Shown here piece after piece: positions 24,365 to 35,061 of a stretch of DNA of 64,000 bases. Below the pieces are notes generated by a model. The model saw nothing but the letters and a program-made list of their open reading frames with translations, was not told the DNA's origin and did not search any database. The DNA lies in the NCBI GenBank assembly GCA_037975125.1, contig CM075860.1:42631282-42695281 (forward strand), given 5' to 3'. How positions within the stretch are numbered: position 1 is the stretch's first letter; each line of letters opens with the position of its first letter. Source of the DNA: Latrodectus hesperus (taxonomy: Eukaryota; Arthropoda; Arachnida; Araneae; Theridiidae). The translations under genes and the position numbers were made by a program.

Positions 24365-25504
24365 ATGGAAAGACAAATATTCTCATCTCTCCCACGGGAG
24401 CATACTTTTAAGCTAATAAAGGCAAGATTTTACATTGTGAAAAGGAAGGAGGGTACCTTTGATAATGTATCCCCTTTCCTAATCCAAAAAGGTATCAGTG
24501 GCAGTATCGGCGAAGTAAAGAGCATTCGGAAACTTCGTTCTGGTGATTTGATGGTTGAAGTTGCTTCAGATGCACAAGCAGCTCTGATTAGCAACATGAA
24601 TACGCTAGCTAACCTTGAGGTGTCCGTCCAACCTCATATGAACCTTAACATCTCACGTGGTGTGGTATCCGCCAAGGATTTGCTAAATACGCCAACGGAC
24701 GAGATCTTAGAAAATCTCATAGATCAAAAGGTCTGTGCTGTAAAACGCATCACTATCAGACGAGATGGGCAGTTTATTAATACTAAACATCTCGTACTGA
24801 CATTTGCGACGCCAGACCTACCGCAGCATATTAATGCTGCGTATATGCATCTATCCGTTAGGCCGTTCATTCCAAATCCTTTGCGTTGTTTCCAGTGCCA
24901 GAGATTTGGACACTCCAAAGCGGCTTGCCGGGGCAAACTGACTTGCGCTCGCTGCGCAGCAGTTGGCCACGACAGCTCGTCTTGTACTGCAAAGGAGAGG
25001 TGTGTCAACTGTAAAGGTGACCACCCCTCCTACGCTAGAAGTTGTCCTATCTGGATACTGGAAAAAGAGATCACAACCACTAAAGTTAAAAATAATTGTT
25101 CATACCCTGAGGCAAGACGTGCTGTTACAGCACGTACACCTCAAGCAGGAGTTAGCTATGCATCTGTCGCTGCCAAGGTCACCAGAACAGCTAGTACACA
25201 AACCGATGCCCTTTCACTTCCACTAGTCAAATTACCCCTCACATCTGATAAAAGCCCAAAATCAACCTCTACAACTATTCAACGTAGAAAAGCTCCGATG
25301 GCTAAGTCTAAAGCCATGAAGGCCTTAAAATTAAAATCTGCAAAAGAGGGCAAAATTAGGCCCTCTATATCCACCCGTAAAGCCTTAAACCTGGAGGCTG
25401 ACGCTGTTTCCTTACATCCCTCGGACGAAGATTTATCGCTCGAGGAGATGTCGGATGACATGCCTTCCAGCTCCGGGAAAGGAGCTTTTCAAATTGAACA
25501 ATAA
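24365..25504 (+). CDS. LINE ORF1 Gag-like protein (copy G)
   Basis: An intact 379-codon ORF1 from the conserved ATG (MERQIFSSLPREH). The RRM-like N-terminal region, the three zinc knuckles (CFQCQRFGHSKAAC, CARCAAVGHDSSSC, CVNCKGDHPSYARSC) and the Asp/Ser-rich C-terminus ending FQIEQ are complete. It is very similar to ORF1 of copy H. The stop TAA at 25502-25504 overlaps the ORF2 reading frame, whose nearest upstream in-frame stop is at 25495-25497. Confidence 0.92.
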   Translation: MERQIFSSLPREHTFKLIKARFYIVKRKEGTFDNVSPFLIQKGISGSIGEVKSIRKLRSGDLMVEVASDAQAALISNMNTLANLEVSVQPHMNLNISRGVVSAKDLLNTPTDEILENLIDQKVCAVKRITIRRDGQFINTKHLVLTFATPDLPQHINAAYMHLSVRPFIPNPLRCFQCQRFGHSKAACRGKLTCARCAAVGHDSSSCTAKERCVNCKGDHPSYARSCPIWILEKEITTTKVKNNCSYPEARRAVTARTPQAGVSYASVAAKVTRTASTQTDALSLPLVKLPLTSDKSPKSTSTTIQRRKAPMAKSKAMKALKLKSAKEGKIRPSISTRKALNLEADAVSLHPSDEDLSLEEMSDDMPSSSGKGAFQIEQ

Positions 25505-25533
25505 CTTCCTTTGTTTCTTGGAACTGCCATGGT

Positions 25534-27598
25534 TTGCGTTCTCATCATGATGACATCAAGTCTATAATTTCAGCCTACAACCCCGCATGTGTTGCACTTC
25601 AGGAAACATTCCTGAAGTCCAGCAATAACATTTCCATGCGTGGGTTTAGAAGCTTTAGAAAAGACTGTGGTGACGATGGTGCAGTGTCTGGAGATGTTTG
25701 TATATTAACATCTAATACTTTTCCCAGCACTGCCCATCCATTGAATACTACTCTACAGGCTGTTGCTGTAAGAATTCATACTACATGCTTATTAACAGTC
25801 TGTAGTTTATATTTACCACCACATGATGTCATCCGCCAAGAGGAACTCGATGCATTAACAGATCAGCTGCCAACACCATTTCTGTTGTTAGGTGACTTTA
25901 ACGGCCATAGTTCTTTGTGGGGAAATGATGATACTAATTCTCGCGGTCGGCAGATAGAGCGTTTTATTTCAGATAATAGTCTCTGTCTGCTGAATACCGA
26001 CGAGAAGACATATTTCCATGTACCCACAAGAACGTTTCATTCTCTCGATCTAGCCATCTGTTCTCCATCTCTTCTGCCATTGTTAAATCTAATAGTAGGA
26101 AATGATCTGCATAACAGCGATCATTTTCCTCTCGTCATCTCCCAGACTGGAGGTAGTAGTGTAAGACAACGCTTACCTACTTACGTGTACAGTCGGGCAG
26201 ATTGGACGTTATTTACACAATTGGCAGTTGTTGATAACGAAATGGTTACGATCGATGATATTGATGATGCCATATATAAGGTCACCGAAGCAATATTGAA
26301 TGCAGCTGATGCGTCAATTCCTAAGAGTTCCTTTACAACACACAGGCGTTGCAAACCTTGGTGGAACAAAGAATGTCAACAAACTTATAGAAAACAAAGG
26401 AAGTTATGGGGGTTATTTCGGAGGTACCCCACAACGGAGAATCTTATCGCCTTCAAGAGAGCAAAAGCACTAGCTCGCAGAGCTCGTCGTCGAAGTCAGA
26501 AGGAATCCTGGTCCTGCTATGTATCTTCAATAACATCTTCAACTTCCAGTAAGCAGTTGTGGAGAAGGGTGAAAGCAGCCAATGGAATTTATAGAGAATT
26601 TTCTATTCCTATTTTAAAATCCGGAGCTGCTATATACTCTTCTCCTACGGATATTGCAAACGTCCTTGGTGAAGCATTTGCTAACGTCTCAAGCTCGAAC
26701 TCTTATAGTCCTTCGTTCTTAAGGACAAAGAGTCGTGCTGAGCGAGTACCAATTCGCTTCAACCATCGACATACTTTACCGTACAACTGTGAATTTGGAA
26801 TGTTTGAATTGAAGAAAGCTTTACAGCAGGCCAAAAATACCAGTCCAGGACCTGATGGAATCAGTTATCTCATGCTTCAACATTTGAGTCCAGACTCCCT
26901 GTTGAACTTACTTTACTTGTTCAATAGGATCTGGACGGAAAATGAATTTCCATCTCTATGGCAAGAAGCAATAGTGATTCCTGTCCTAAAGGCTGGTAAG
27001 GATCCTTCAGATCCTTCAAATTATCGACCAATTGCTCTGACGAGCTGCTTATGTAAGACTCTCGAACGTATGGTCAACGCCCGTCTCGTATATGTCTTAG
27101 AAAAAATAATTGTATACATATCAATCAGAGTGGCTTCCGTAAAGGGAGATCCACTCTTGATAATATAACATATTTGGAGACCCAAATCCGCAATGCTTTT
27201 GTGCGGAGGAACCATCTGGTCTCCATTTTCTTTGACATCGAGAAGGCATACGACCGTACATGGCGATATGGAATTCTCCGTACATTATATGATTTTGGAT
27301 TTCGGGGTAATCTGCCGATATTCCTACAAAATTTTTTATGCTCCCGTGGTTTTAAAGTACGTATTGGAAACTATACTTCCAATACTTTTACACAATCTGA
27401 GGGTGTTCCTCAGGGCTCTATTTTAAGCGTCACACTTTTTAGTCTCTTCATCACTAACATTCTTCATCACCTTCCATCATCCGTACATGGTACTTTGTTT
27501 GTAGACGACCTGCAAATATCATGCGAGGGGTCTAATATGCGATTAATTGAGAGACAACTGCAAACAGCAGTTAACAAAATTGCTGCATGGTGTGCTGA
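25534..27598 (+). pseudogene. LINE ORF2 EN-RT, frameshifted and interrupted (copy G, 5' part)
   Basis: EN is complete (ALQETF, GDFNGH, NSDHFP), as are RT motifs up to FVDD. The frame breaks at 27098-27110 (TTAGAAAAAATAA), with the same -1 change as in copy F, and continues at about 27110 in the new frame to 27598, where H inserts in the AAWCAENGH stretch. The rest is at 33213-34802. Confidence 0.88.
27591..27598. repeat. Short target-site duplication flanking copy H
   Basis: TGTGCTGA at 27591-27598 recurs at 33213-33220. Between H's 5' terminus (33206) and the second copy are six extra bases, GCAATA (33207-33212), that belong to neither H nor the intact G sequence. Short untemplated additions are common at LINE 5' junctions. 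Confidence 0.8.
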
Positions 27599-27624
27599 TG
27601 GTTGGTTGGTTGGTTGGTTGGGTT

Positions 27625-27656
27625 TTATGGCGCAAGGTCCAAAAACGGACATGCTG
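27625..27656 (-). promoter_or_regulatory. 3'-terminal RNA hairpin (copy H)
   Basis: GGCGCA (27625-27630) pairs with TGCGCC (27651-27656), with an inner GGTCC/GGAC pairing and a small A-rich loop. It sits directly before the tail in element sense. It is conserved in every copy with a complete 3' end. In several LINEs such a structure is the binding site of the element's own RT; that role here is inferred. Confidence 0.75.
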
Positions 27657-27856
27657 CGCCAAGAATAAAGTTTTAAAGCATAAATTTAATTAAATTTTTT
27701 ATTTTATTTTATTTATATTATTTTTTTAAAAAAACCCAAGCAACATTAAAACTTTAAAAAACAAAAATTAGTGTATATATTTTACATTAAAATTCAATTA
27801 TAAAGTATAAAATGAAAATCAAAATGTATATACTTTTAAAATTTAGAAAACATAAA

Positions 27857-30800
27857 TTAAATATTATGTAAAAAACCTATTGCCCTTAAAAAGGCAAATA
27901 GGTTCCTGTGGGGTGATTCCCCAAGCAAATCATATAATGTTAAAATATCACAGTTAAAAAAGTGTAAACGATATTGGTTAAAATATGAACATGAAATTAA
28001 AATATGATAAACAGTGAATGGTTCATCACACGTTTCACACCATGGATTTAATTCATTTAGAAACAAATGTCTGTGTGTGAAACGTGTGTGTCCGATACGA
28101 AGGCGAGTCAATCTAACATCTGCACTTCGTATCGGTAAAACTGCTAATGAGGTGATGTATGGAAATATGGCACGCAATTTATTGTTGACCTGCATGTTCC
28201 ATGACTCCTGCCACAGACAATAGATTAGTTTTTTAACATTTCTTCTCACATCAGACAAAGGAACTGATGGAAAACATGGGCCAGATGCAGATTTAGCAGC
28301 TGCATCCGCCCTTTCATTGCCATCCAGACCTACGTGACTTGGGATCCAGCAGAAAATGATGTCATATCCCTTGCCAGCAAGGGAATCTAATGCTCGGAAA
28401 ATTCTAGACACAACAGGATGACAGTCAAAACTACTGTTACGCAAAGCTTCCAACACACTCAAACTGTCAGTATATACACAGTATTTGGAATTATCACATG
28501 TATTCATCTGCTGAAGAGCTTGATAAATGGCTAATGCTTCAGCAGAGAAGATGGAACAGGATGGATGGAGGCTGTAGCTAAGAGTTTTATTCTCAATAAC
28601 TACAGCACAACCAACATGTCCTGCAGATTTAGATCCATCGGTGAAAACCGGTGTATACGTGGTATACTGACAGCGATGTGAGGCATATAGCTGCTGGAAA
28701 ACAGTAGTTGTTGTGTCTGATTTTCTATAACGAGCAAAATCATTAATAATTTGAATTTGTGGATCATACCAAGGTGGATGTAGATGAAAGTCCGTTTTTT
28801 CGAAACGGACATCACATAGGTCTGAAAATAATATGTTGGACTTTGTCCGTGTGAGAAAAGGTGGAATGCTGTATGCACGAGCGTCATACAGCCTTATAAG
28901 TGCAGGTGTAGTAGTCATGGAACGTAATGGATGATGAGGGTCAGACATGATTTTTGCATAATAACTGAGAGACAGCTGCATTCGTCTCAGGTCTAAAGGC
29001 AGTTGTTGACATATTGCATATAGACTCTGGACGGGTGATGTGCGGAATGCGCCTGAACATATTCTCAAAGCAGAGTGATGTATTGTATCCAATCTGCGTA
29101 AAACGGAAGACCTAGCAGATCCATACACAGAACACCCATAGTCAATACGAGATAAAATTAATGACTTGTAGACACGAAGTAGTGCCGTGCGATCAGCACC
29201 CCAAGATGTATTAGAAAGCACCTTGAGGATATTAAGCGATCGCTCGCACTTCTTCCGCAAATGAAGAACATGCGGAAGAAAATTTAACTTTCGGTCAAAT
29301 GTTATACCCAAAAATTTTATCTCGTTGACAACAGGGATAGGTGTATTATTTATATAGATAGTAGGATCATTATGTAGGCTAGTCTTCTTGCAGAAATGGA
29401 CACAATTACTCTTGCTAGGAGACAATATGTGGCCATTCTCAGCACACCATGCAGCAAGTTTGTTAACAGTTGTTTGTAGTTGTCTCTCAATTAAACGCAT
29501 GTTAGAACCCTCACATGATATTTGCAGGTCATCAACATAAAGTGTGCCATAAACAGGTGGTGAAATTTGATGAAGAATGCAACTGATGTATAGGTTAAAA
29601 AGTGTGACACTTAAAATAGAGCCTTGGGGTACACCCTCGGCTTGAATAAAAGTATTGGACATAACTGAACCAATACGAACTTTAAAACCACGGGAGCACA
29701 AAAAATTTTCTATAAATATTGGCAAATTACCCCTAAAGCCAAAATCATACATCCTACGGAGAATTCCATAACGCCACGTACGGTCATATGCCTTCTCTAT
29801 GTCGAAGAAAATGGAAACGAGATGATTTCTCCGCACAAAGGCATTGCGGATCTGCGTTTCCAGGTATGTAATATTATCAAGAGTGGACCTTCCTTTACGG
29901 AAGCCACTCTGATTAACAGGAATACATTTCTTCTTTTCTAGGACATATACGAGACGGGCATTGACCATACGTTCGAGAGTCTTACACAAGCAACTCGTCA
30001 GAGCTATTGGTCGATAACTTGAAGGAGCAGAAGGATCCTTACCAGCCTTAAGGATCGGAATCACTATTGCTTCGCTCCAAAGTGATGGAAATTGGTATTC
30101 AGTCCAGATCCTATTAAACAAAAACAGCAAGTTCAACAGGGAATCTGGACTTAAATGGCGAAGCATTTGATAGCTGATTCCATCTGGTCCTGGGCTAGTA
30201 TCATGGGCCTGCTGTAATGCTCTCTTCAATTCCAACATCCGAAATTCACAGTTGTAAGGCAAAGCTTGTCCATGGTTGAAACGAATTGGTGTTCGCTCAG
30301 CACGACTCTTTGTCCTTAAGAACGAAGGACTATAAGAGTCGTTGCTTGAGACGCTAGCAAAGGTTTCACCAAGGACGTTAGCGATATCCTTAGGAGAAGA
30401 GTGCACAGCAGCTCCGGATTTTAGAATAGGAATAGAGAATTCCCTATACATTCCATTGGCTGCTTTCACTCTTCTCCACAACTGTTTACTGGATGTGGAA
30501 GAAGTTATTGATGATACATAGCGGGACCATGATTCCTTCTGACTTCGACGACGAGCTCTGCGAGCTAATGCTTTTGCTCTCTTATAGGCGATAAGATTCT
30601 CCGTTGTGGGGTATCTTCTGAATAACCCCCATAACTTCCTCTGTTTCTTATAGGTGTTTTGACATTCATCATTCCACCAAGGTTTGCAACGCCGGTGTGG
30701 TATAGAGGAACACTTAGGTATTGATGCATCAGCTGCATTTATAATTGTTTCAGTGACTTTAAATACGGCATTATCAATATCATCGATCATAACCATTTCA

Positions 30801-31504
30801 TTATCTACAACTGCCAATTGTGTAAATAACGTCCAATCTGCCCGACTGTACACGTAAGTAGGTAAGCGTTGTCTTACACTACTACCTCCAGTCTGGGAGA
30901 TGACGAGAGGAAAATGATCGCTATTATGCAGATCATTTCCTACATTTAAATTTAACAATGGCAGAAGAGATGGAGAACAGATGGCCAGATCGAGAGAATG
31001 AAACGTTCTTGTGGGTACATGGAAATATGTCTTCTCGTCGGTATTAAGCAGACAGAGACTATTATCTGAAATAAACCGCTCTATCTGCCGACCGCGAGAA
31101 TTAGTATCATCATTTCCCCACAAGGAACTATGGCCGTTAAAGTCACCTAACAACAGAAATGGTGTTGGCAGCTGATCAATTAATGCATCGAGTTCCTCTT
31201 GGCGGATGACATCGTGTGGTGGCAAATACAAACTACAGACTGTCAACAAACATGATGTGTGAATTCTCACAGCAACAGCCTGTAGAGTAGTATTCAATGG
31301 ATGGGCAGTGCTGGGAAAAGTATTAGATGTTAATATACAAACACCTCCAGACACTGCACCATCGTCACCACAGTCTTTTCTAAAGCTTCTAAACCCACGC
31401 ATGGAAATGTTATTGCTGGACTTCAGGAATGTTTCCTGAAGTGCAACACATGCGGGGTTGTAGGCTGAAATTATGGACTTGATGTCATCATGATGAGAAC
31501 GCAA
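27857..31504 (-). CDS. LINE ORF2 polyprotein EN-RT-RNase H-CCHC, intact (copy H)
   Basis: 1215 codons are counted from the Leu codon at 31504, but the frame is open ~10 codons further upstream through SWNCHG, the EN N-terminus. Domains (residues counted from 31504): EN 1-200 with E24, GDFN 120-123 and SDH 195-197; RT about 410-700 with SPGPDG 438-443, FFDIEKAYD 566-574 and YVDD 656-659; RNase H about 950-1075 with D956, E989, D1013 and D1067; CCHC knuckle C1156-C1159-H1167-C1172. It cuts target DNA, copies element RNA and removes RNA from the hybrid. No ATG precedes the EN catalytic Glu, so initiation must be unusual. Confidence 0.94.
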   Translation of the reverse strand: MRSHHDDIKSIISAYNPACVALQETFLKSSNNISMRGFRSFRKDCGDDGAVSGGVCILTSNTFPSTAHPLNTTLQAVAVRIHTSCLLTVCSLYLPPHDVIRQEELDALIDQLPTPFLLLGDFNGHSSLWGNDDTNSRGRQIERFISDNSLCLLNTDEKTYFHVPTRTFHSLDLAICSPSLLPLLNLNVGNDLHNSDHFPLVISQTGGSSVRQRLPTYVYSRADWTLFTQLAVVDNEMVMIDDIDNAVFKVTETIINAADASIPKCSSIPHRRCKPWWNDECQNTYKKQRKLWGLFRRYPTTENLIAYKRAKALARRARRRSQKESWSRYVSSITSSTSSKQLWRRVKAANGMYREFSIPILKSGAAVHSSPKDIANVLGETFASVSSNDSYSPSFLRTKSRAERTPIRFNHGQALPYNCEFRMLELKRALQQAHDTSPGPDGISYQMLRHLSPDSLLNLLFLFNRIWTEYQFPSLWSEAIVIPILKAGKDPSAPSSYRPIALTSCLCKTLERMVNARLVYVLEKKKCIPVNQSGFRKGRSTLDNITYLETQIRNAFVRRNHLVSIFFDIEKAYDRTWRYGILRRMYDFGFRGNLPIFIENFLCSRGFKVRIGSVMSNTFIQAEGVPQGSILSVTLFNLYISCILHQISPPVYGTLYVDDLQISCEGSNMRLIERQLQTTVNKLAAWCAENGHILSPSKSNCVHFCKKTSLHNDPTIYINNTPIPVVNEIKFLGITFDRKLNFLPHVLHLRKKCERSLNILKVLSNTSWGADRTALLRVYKSLILSRIDYGCSVYGSARSSVLRRLDTIHHSALRICSGAFRTSPVQSLYAICQQLPLDLRRMQLSLSYYAKIMSDPHHPLRSMTTTPALIRLYDARAYSIPPFLTRTKSNILFSDLCDVRFEKTDFHLHPPWYDPQIQIINDFARYRKSDTTTTVFQQLYASHRCQYTTYTPVFTDGSKSAGHVGCAVVIENKTLSYSLHPSCSIFSAEALAIYQALQQMNTCDNSKYCVYTDSLSVLEALRNSSFDCHPVVSRIFRALDSLAGKGYDIIFCWIPSHVGLDGNERADAAAKSASGPCFPSVPLSDVRRNVKKLIYCLWQESWNMQVNNKLRAIFPYITSLAVLPIRSADVRLTRLRIGHTRFTHRHLFLNELNPWCETCDEPFTVYHILISCSYFNQYRLHFFNCDILTLYDLLGESPHRNLFAFLRAIGFLHNI

Positions 31505-31533
31505 ACCATGGCAGTTCCAAGAAACAAAGGAAG

Positions 31534-32673
31534 TTATTGTTCAATTTGAAAAGCTCCTTTCCCGGAGCTGGAAGGCATGTCATCCGGCATCTCCTCGAGC
31601 GATAAATCTTCGTCCGAGGGATGTAAGGAAACAGCATCAGCCTCCAGGTTTAAGGCTTTACGGGTGGATATAGAGGGCCTAATTTTGCCCTCTTTTGCAG
31701 ATTTTAATTTTAAGGCCTTCATGGCTTTAGACTTAGCCATCGGAGCTTTTCTACGTTGAATAGTTGTAGAGGTTGATTTTTGGCTTTTATCAGATGTAAG
31801 GGGTAATTTGACTAGTGGAAGTGAAAGAGCATCGGTTTGTGTACTAGCTGTTCTGGTGACCTTGGCGGCGACAGATGCATAGCTAACTCCTGCTTGAGGT
31901 GTACGTGCTGTGACAGCACGTCTTGCCTCTGGGTATGAACAATTATTTTTAACTTTAGTGGTTGTGATCTCTTTTTCCAGTATCCAGATAGGACAACTTC
32001 TAGCGTAGGAGGGGTGGTCACCTTTACAGTTGACACACCTCTCCTTTGCAGTACAAGACGAGCTGTCGTGGCCAACTGCTGCGCAGCGAGCGCAAGTCAG
32101 TTTGCCCCGACAAGCCGCTTTGGAGTGTCCAAATCTCTGGCACTGGAAACAACGCAAAGGATTTGGAATGAACGGCCTAACGGATAGATGCATATACGCA
32201 GCTTTAATATGCTGCGGTAGGTCTGGCGTCGCAAATGTCAGTACGAGATGTTTAGTATTAATAAACTGCCCATCTCGTCTGATAGTGATGCGTTTTACAG
32301 CACAGACCTTTTGATCTATGAGATTTTCTAAGATCTCGTCCGTTGGCGTATTTAGCAAATCCTTGGCGGATACCACACCACGTGAGAAGTTAAGGTTCAT
32401 ATGAGGTTCGACGGACACCTCAAGGTTAGCTAGCATGTTCATGCCGCTTATGAGATTTGCTTGCGTTTCTGAAGTAACTTCTACCATCAAATCACCAGAA
32501 CGAAGTTTCCGAATGCTCTTTACTTCTCCGATATTGCCACTAATACCTTTTTGAATTAGGAAAGGGGATACATTATCAAAGGTACCCTCCTTCCTTTTCA
32601 CAATGTAAAATCTTGCCTTTATTAACTTAAAAGTATGCTCCCGTGGGAGAGATGAGAATAGTAATGTTTCCAT
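31534..32673 (-). CDS. LINE ORF1 Gag-like protein, intact (copy H)
   Basis: 379 codons from the ATG at 32673 (METLLFSSLPRE). The RRM-like region is about 45-110. Zinc knuckles are at C175-C178-H183-C188, C194-C197-H202-C207 and C213-C216-H220-C227. The tail is basic (about 290-335), then acidic and serine-rich, ending FQIEQ. Upstream codons to 32709 are open but begin with GTG, so the ATG is preferred. This protein is expected to package element RNA with ORF2. TAA at 31534-31536 lies within the open ORF2 frame. Confidence 0.94.
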   Translation of the reverse strand: METLLFSSLPREHTFKLIKARFYIVKRKEGTFDNVSPFLIQKGISGNIGEVKSIRKLRSGDLMVEVTSETQANLISGMNMLANLEVSVEPHMNLNFSRGVVSAKDLLNTPTDEILENLIDQKVCAVKRITIRRDGQFINTKHLVLTFATPDLPQHIKAAYMHLSVRPFIPNPLRCFQCQRFGHSKAACRGKLTCARCAAVGHDSSSCTAKERCVNCKGDHPSYARSCPIWILEKEITTTKVKNNCSYPEARRAVTARTPQAGVSYASVAAKVTRTASTQTDALSLPLVKLPLTSDKSQKSTSTTIQRRKAPMAKSKAMKALKLKSAKEGKIRPSISTRKALNLEADAVSLHPSDEDLSLEEMPDDMPSSSGKGAFQIEQ

Positions 32674-33206
32674 ATTTAAGATGGAATATTCGGGACCTGA
32701 CGGCACCACCCACCACCGAGTCCAACAAGGGGATGCAGACCAGCTGCACCAGTGCTAGCCAGGTCCTATACGCTCACAGTACATCCCTGAAGTGGCCTCC
32801 ACCCTTAACGAGTCACCCAGTAGATGTACCGATCGCTTGATCCATAAAGCCGATTGATGTGCTGAGGACCACAACACACCTCCCGTTTACCTGAAGCAGA
32901 GGCCAAAGTAATGTATTGGTCTCTGGGGGCCTCAATTACCAGGACCCTCCTTTCCAGGGACACGGGTCTCCACGCACGGCAAACACGTGGGTGATTTAGT
33001 CCCCAAGAGTAGCTAATAGCAACAGAGCGGCGAAAGCTACTCAAGGGGAGCCCTCAACCTCTTACGAGGCAACCACACTGAGGGAGAAGAGGAAGAAAAA
33101 GCAGAAGAGTAGAGGAGAGAAGAAAAGAAAGAAGAGGACAGATCACTAGGGTACCTCGGGATTGTGACACCCGTGTTTACCTAAAGAAGGTAAACCCCCT
33201 GAGGGG
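32674..33206 (-). promoter_or_regulatory. LINE 5' UTR (copy H)
   Basis: A complete 533-bp 5' UTR: the terminal hairpins, the C/T tract ending CTCAG, and the conserved block up to the ORF1 ATG. A frame without an ATG is open through 32805-33044 in ORF1 sense. It is the presumed internal promoter region of the intact copy. Confidence 0.82.
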
Positions 33207-33212
33207 GCAATA

Positions 33213-34802
33213 TGTGCTGAGAATGGCCATACCGTATCACCAAGCAAGAGTAAATGGGTCCACTTCTGTAGAAAGACTAGCTTGCATAATGATCCAATAA
33301 TTTATATCAACAACACTTCAATACAAGTAGTCAATGAAATAAAATTCTTGGGTATTATCTTTGACCGAAAATTGACCTTTCTTCCGCATATTTTATATTT
33401 GCTGAAGAAGTGTGAGCGATTGCTTAATATCCTCAAGGTGTTGTCAAATACATCTTGGGGTGCAGATCGCACATCACTACTTCGAATTTATCAGTCATTG
33501 ATTTTATCCCGCATTGACTACGGAAGTGTAGTTTATGGATCGGCTAGATCTTCTGTTTTACGAAGATTGGACACAGTTCATCACTCTGCTTTGAGGATAT
33601 GCTCTGGGGCATTCCGCACATCCCCCGTCCAGAGTCTATACGTGGTTTGCCATCAATTACCGTTAGACCTGAGACGTATGCAGCAGTCTCTCAGTTATTA
33701 TGCTAAAATCATGTCGACCCCTGATCATCCATTACGTTCTATGATTCCTAATGCCTCTTTGAAACGATTATATGATGCTCGTCCATTGAGCATCCCACCT
33801 TTTCTCACAAGAGCCAAATCACATCTCTGGCTCACAGACCTATGTGATGTTCGGATAGAGTCAACTAATCAATTTCTCTATCCACCTTGGTATGAACCAA
33901 CAAATACCTTTATAAATACCTTTGCTCAATTTAAAAAATCGGACACAACACCTATTGTTTTTCAGCAGCTGTACTATTCTCATCGCTGTCCGAATCAATT
34001 ATACAAACCTGTATTCACAGATGGTTCTAAAACAGCAGGACATGTGGGCTGTGGAGTTTTTATTAATAATACAGCGTTTAGTTACAGCCTACATTCGTCC
34101 TGCTCCATCTTTACTGCTGAAGCAACTGCTATATACTATGTGCTTCAGCATGTGAATACAGGCGATTACCATAAATATTGTATCTATACTGACAGCATGA
34201 GTATTATTGAAGCTTTGAAAAACAATAGTGTTACCTGTCATCCTGTTGTGTCCAAAATTTTTAAAGCATTGGATTCCCTTGCTGGCAAGGGAAAAGAAAT
34301 TGTATTTTGTTGGATACCAAGCCACATGGGTCTTGAAGGAAATGAGAGAGCAGATGCAGCTGCAAAGGCTGCATCAGATCCAATATTACCATCGGTTCCT
34401 CTCTCAGATGTGAGAAAGGCTATAAAAAGTTCTATATATGGTCTTTGGCAGGAGTCATGGAATTTGCAGGTCGGCAACAAGTTGCATAATATCTTCTCAT
34501 CCCTCACCTCATTATCAGTTTTACCGATACGAAGTGCTGATGTAAGATTAACCCGCCTTCGTATCGGACACACACGTTTCACACATAGACATTTGTTTCT
34601 AAATGAATTAAATCCTTGGTGTGAAGCGTGTGATGAACCATTCACTGTTTATCATATTTTAATTTCATGTTCATATTTTAACCAATATCGTTTACACTTT
34701 TTTAAATGTGATATTTTAACATTATATGATTTGCTTGGGGAATCACCCCACAGGAACCTATTTGCCTTTTTGAGGGCAATAGGTTTTATACATAATATTT
34801 AA
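33213..34802 (+). pseudogene. LINE ORF2 connection-RNase H-CCHC (copy G, 3' part)
   Basis: Continuation of G's ORF2 after the insertion of H: CAENGHTVSPSKS, the connection region, RNase H (TDGSKTAG, YTDSMSII, NERADAAAKA) and the knuckle CEACDEPFTVYHILISC, then the normal stop at 34802. This part has no stop or frameshift. It belongs to a gene already broken by the upstream frameshift. Confidence 0.88.
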
Positions 34803-35061
34803 TTTTTGTTTTCTAAGTTTTTATAACATATGTTTTTTTGATTTTCATTTTATACTTTATAATATGATTTTAATGTAAAATGTATACACTGATTTTTGTA
34901 TTTTAAAAGTTTTAATGTTGCTGGGGTTTAAGAAAAAAAAAATAATGTAAAAAAAATAAATAATAAAAAAATATTAAATAAATATATGCTTCATAACTAT
35001 ATTCTTGGCGCAGCATGTCCGTTCTTGGACCTTGCGCCATAAAACCCAACCAACCAACCAA

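Larger units (their letters stand above)
27599..33206 (-). mobile_element. LINE copy H (I-like), full length with both ORFs intact
   Basis: A 5.6 kb minus-strand copy with the 3' tail at 27599-27615, hairpin at 27625-27656, 3' UTR to 27856, ORF2, ORF1 and a complete 5' UTR ending at 33206. Neither ORF has a stop or frameshift. It is the innermost element of the four-level nest and therefore the youngest there. Together with P it is the best candidate for a recently active copy. Confidence 0.95.
24265..35061 (+). mobile_element. LINE copy G (I-like), 5'-truncated, split by H
   Basis: A plus-strand copy whose own DNA is 24265-27598 and 33207-35061. The left end begins inside the 5' UTR (at GTATAGGACCTGG), so most of the 5' UTR is missing. 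ORF1 is intact; ORF2 has one frameshift and is split by H after the RT core. The 3' UTR is 34803-35061, with the hairpin at about 35006-35038 and a short CCAA tail. Confidence 0.92.
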
